Assembly (NCBI GenBank): GCA_965242505.1
Contig: OZ251449.1
Span: forward strand, 3,348,001-3,412,000
Length of the DNA stretch: 64,000 bases
Direction: 5' to 3'
Source: UBA2966 sp965242505
Lineage (GTDB): Bacteria > Pseudomonadota > Alphaproteobacteria > UBA2966
Part shown: positions 61,794-64,000 of the stretch, in pieces
Layout of the letters: each line of letters opens with the position of its first letter
Position numbering within the stretch: position 1 is the first letter of the stretch
The notes under the pieces: model-generated
The model's database searches: none
What the model was told of the DNA's origin: nothing
What the model saw: the letters and a program-made list of their open reading frames with translations, nothing else
Translations under genes and position numbers: made by a program

Positions 61794-63023
61794 ATGGTGC
61801 GACTGGCCGACGTCCCCATGCCGGAACGCGAGTTCCTCGAGCGTATGCCCGTTCCGTATATCGAGGACGCGCCCTGCGTCGCGGGCCCTCCCCTGAAGGA
61901 GCGCCGGGTGGCGATCGTGACGACCGCGGGCCTGACCACGCGCGAGGACACGCGATTCGCCCTGGGGGCGAGCGACTATCGCGTGATCCCGGCCGACGTG
62001 GAGGCCGACCGCCTGGTCATGAGCCATGCGTCCATCAATTACGACAGGAGCGGTTTCCAGCAGGACGTCAACGTGGTCTTTCCCATCGATCGGCTGCGGG
62101 AGCTCGCCGGCGACGGGGTCATCGGATCGGTCGCGGATTTTCACTACTCGTTCATGGGCGCCATCGACCCGGTCAGCCTGGAGCCCGCCGCGGTCCGTCT
62201 CGCGGGCCTTCTCGAGAAGGACGCCGTGGACGCCGTCCTCCTGACCCCCGTGTGACCGGCCTGCACGCGCGCCGGGGGCGCGCTGGCGAAGTATCTCGAA
62301 CGCGAAGGCGTCCCGACGACGCACATCAGCCTGATTCGGGAGCACAGCGAGAAGAACCGCACGCCCCGGACGCTGTGGGTGACGTTCGAGCTCGGCCGGC
62401 CGCTCGGCGCCCCCGACGACCCCGGTTTTCAGCGGCGCGTCGTCGAGGCGGCGCTGCGGCTGCTGGAGTCCGCGGACGGTCCCATACTCGCGGACTATCC
62501 CGAAGACGCGCCCCGCGGCCGCGACCGCGGCGCCGACGAGGAGCCCTGGGTCTGCCCGATCGGCCTCGCCGCTCCGTCGGACGCCTCCGGCAGCGAGTCG
62601 GCGGAGGCGGGGCTGCTGAGGGAGATTTCCGGGCTCGCGCCGTGGCACGATCTGGCCGTCCGCAAGGCGGAACGGTCGACCGTCGGGTCGAGCGGCCTCG
62701 AAACGCCGGACGCGGCCGCGTTCGTGCTTTCTTTTCTGTCGGGCGAGGTCCCGGAAAGCCCCATCGACGGAGCCCGCGCGGACCGCGCCCTGAAGTGGGC
62801 CTGCGATGACATCCGGGCCTATTACTACGAGGCGATGCTCGCCCAACCGGGTTCGCCCACCAGCGGCGACCTCGACGCCTGGTTCTTCGGCGAGACCGCG
62901 GCGGGTTCCGTGTTCTTCGATTTGCAGAAGGTTCTGCTGGAGCACGAGGACGAGACGTTCCGGCTCATCGGCAGGCAGTACCTGATCCCGCGTATGCAGC
63001 AGCGCTGGTCTCCCCTGGACTGA
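61794..63023 (+). CDS. GrdB-family selenoprotein (glycine/sarcosine/betaine reductase B-like), copy 1
   Basis: Read with in-frame TGA 62253-62255 as selenocysteine (U154), the frame is open for 409 residues. Before the UGA it has AIVTTAGLTTREDTRF, MSHASINYDR and FHYSFMGA and ends DAVLLTPV. After it: UPACT (U154, C157), GALAKYLEREGVPTTHISL, LWVTFELGRPLGAP and a C-terminal helical part to PRMQQRWSPLD. This is the proteobacterial GrdB-like family, with the redox U/C motif known from glycine reductase protein B; the substrate is unknown. Continuity of similarity across the UGA argues against a dead gene. The second copy starts 4 bp downstream, so the two are co-translated. Confidence 0.85.
62253..62255 (+). 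other. In-frame UGA read as selenocysteine (copy 1)
   Basis: The codon lies between GTG and CCG GCC TGC ACG, giving V-U-P-A-C-T. It is the only stop between start and end of the 409-residue frame. The same context (V-U-P-x-C-T) occurs in copy 2. Confidence 0.85.
62267..62283 (+). promoter_or_regulatory. Candidate bacterial SECIS hairpin (copy 1)
   Basis: GCGCGCC, loop GGG, GGCGCGC forms a perfect 7-bp stem. It starts 12 nt after the UGA, with the loop 19-21 nt after it. Bacterial SECIS elements lie right after the UGA with a small loop containing an early G; this one fits that pattern. It would recruit SelB with Sec-tRNA. Because the sequence is coding and GC-rich, a hairpin alone is weak proof. 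Confidence 0.6.
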
Positions 63024-63027
63024 TCCG

Positions 63028-64000
63028 ATGGTGCGACTCGGCGCCCTCTCGGAGTGGGACCGTCGGCACATCCTGAACGCCGACGTACCCTCTTTCGAGG
63101 ACCGGCCGTGGGCGGCCGCGCCGCCGCCCGCGGAACGGCGCGTCGCCATCGTCACGACGGCCGGACTGCATCGACGCGGCGACCGGCCCTTCTCGCCGGG
63201 CACCGGCGACTATCGGGTCGTTCCGGGCGCGAGCGCGGGCGATGACCTCGTCATGAGTCACGTGTCGGTCAACTTCGATCGAACGGGGTTTCAGGAAGAC
63301 GTCAACGTCGTCTTTCCCCTCGACCGGCTTCGGGAACTGGCCCGTGACCGCCTGATCGGCTCGACCGCCGAGTACCACTACTCGTTCATGGGCGGCGGCA
63401 CCCATCCCGCGTGGATGCGGGAGAGCGCCGCGACCGTGGCGGAGCTCCTCCGCGCGGACCGTGTGAACGCCGTGCTCCTCGTCCCCGTGTGACCGAGCTG
63501 CACGCGCGCCGTCGGCGCGCTCGCCCACGCGCTGGAAGGTTCGGGGATTCCGACGACGCAGATCAGCCTGGTTCGAGAGCATACGGAGGCCATTGCGCCG
63601 CCGCGGGCCCTCTGGGTCGGGTTCCCGCTGGGGCGCCCCTTCGGCCTCCCCGGCGACGCGCCGTTCCAGCGGCGCGTGCTGCGGGCGGCGCTCGACCTGT
63701 TCGACAGGGCGGACGGGCCGTTGCTGGAGGACTACGACCGGGACCTGCCGGACCGGGCCGACGTCGACGCGACGGGTTGGGCCTGTCCGGTGAGCCTCGC
63801 TCCGCCGCCGGAATCCGAAGACGACCTCGCCGCGGCCCTGGCGCGCGAACTCCGGTCTCTGCTGCCGTGGCACGAGCTCTCCCGCGAACGGCGCGGCCGG
63901 ACCACGGTGGGCGCCGGCGCTCTCGATCCGGAGTCCGCGGCCGCGTTCGTCGGCGGCTTCCTGGACGGTCGTCCCGACAACCCCGCCCCGGAACTGTCGA
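63028..64000 (+). CDS. GrdB-family selenoprotein, copy 2 (partial, runs off window)
   Basis: The frame starts at ATG 63028. It reads AIVTTAGLHRRGDRPFSPG, MSHVSVNFDRTGF, YHYSFMGGG and AVLLVPV, then UGA (63490-63492; U155), then PSCTRAVGALAHALEGSG, TTQISLVREHTE and LWVGFPLGRPFGLPG. It continues to LLPWHELSRE and PDNPAPELS, where the window ends with no stop. It is a diverged paralogue of copy 1 with the same UPxCT motif (U155, C158). The part after the UGA has no internal ATG in frame until the window edge, so it is easily missed by gene callers. Confidence 0.85.
63490..63492 (+). other. In-frame UGA read as selenocysteine (copy 2)
   Basis: The context is GTG TGA CCG AGC TGC ACG, giving V-U-P-S-C-T. 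The position in the protein (155) matches that of copy 1 (154). The frame beyond it is open for at least 169 codons. Confidence 0.85.
63504..63520 (+). promoter_or_regulatory. Candidate bacterial SECIS hairpin (copy 2)
   Basis: GCGCGCC, loop GTC, GGCGCGC has the same stem sequence and the same 12-nt offset from the UGA as copy 1. Only the loop differs (GTC against GGG). Retention of identical stem and spacing while flanking codons diverged supports function. Confidence 0.6.

Noticed and set aside
61794..63492. GrdB-family genes as pseudogenes with nonsense mutations
   Set aside because: Two independent copies have the same UGA in the same UPxCT context, and similarity continues intact beyond it; random nonsense mutation would not give this.

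Overview
The window is chromosomal DNA from a very GC-rich (roughly 70%) Gram-negative bacterium. Gene order (polyprenyl synthase / DUF2007 / TrmN6-type methyltransferase / small zinc-ribbon membrane protein / glyQ / glyS / ppdK), the ygfZ-VOC-tag operon and the sequence character of PdxH, fumarase and dihydroorotase point to an alphaproteobacterium, probably Rhodospirillales-like; a finer placement is not supported. There are no phage structural genes, replication origin or CRISPR array. Intergenic gaps are littered with GC-rich palindromic repeats of two related kinds.

Layout. 1-7.4 kb: end of pdxH, universal stress protein, two SDRs, an acyl-CoA synthetase, an MBL hydrolase, a methyltransferase, an iron-sulfur protein and tRNA-Pro(CGG). 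7.5-20.5 kb: one 13-kb gene for a 4,348-residue secreted or outer-membrane protein (signal peptide, LRRs, close to 30 Calx-beta-like repeats, Ig-like domain, C-terminal beta-barrel). 20.7-31.1 kb: catabolic-looking genes (two Gfo/Idh/MocA dehydrogenases, acyl-CoA carboxylase beta subunit, GST, cupin, class I fumarase, SDR, DUF3604, MOSC). 31.1-35.5 kb: a type III restriction-modification pair whose methylase has an AT-rich specificity segment. 35.6-48.7 kb: core housekeeping genes (GST, polyprenyl synthase, TrmN6, glyQS, ppdK, UDG, tag, VOC, ygfZ, GT9). 48.9-53.2 kb: a decayed accessory island with a frameshifted GT2 gene, an IS1595 remnant, a 198-bp direct duplication flanking a GT25 gene, and an intact IS630 element cleanly interrupting a membrane-protein gene. 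53.2-61.6 kb: dihydroorotase, AcuI-like reductase, CysQ, SDR, a CoA-transferase/hydratase pair resembling Mct/Meh of the 3-hydroxypropionate bicycle, an MBL hydrolase and a GYD-domain protein. 61.8-64 kb: two tandem GrdB-family genes.

The most notable observation is at the right end. Both GrdB-family genes are interrupted at the same place by an in-frame UGA, read here as selenocysteine in a UPxCT motif. In both, the UGA is followed at identical spacing by the same 7-bp GC hairpin with a 3-nt loop, a candidate bacterial SECIS. The second gene runs off the window still open.

Mct/Meh-like proteins, AcuI and the carboxylase subunit together suggest propionyl-CoA/glyoxylate-type carbon assimilation, but this is inference from family resemblance. 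The IS630 insertion can be undone on paper: removing the element and one TA restores an uninterrupted 218-residue reading frame, so the insertion is recent.
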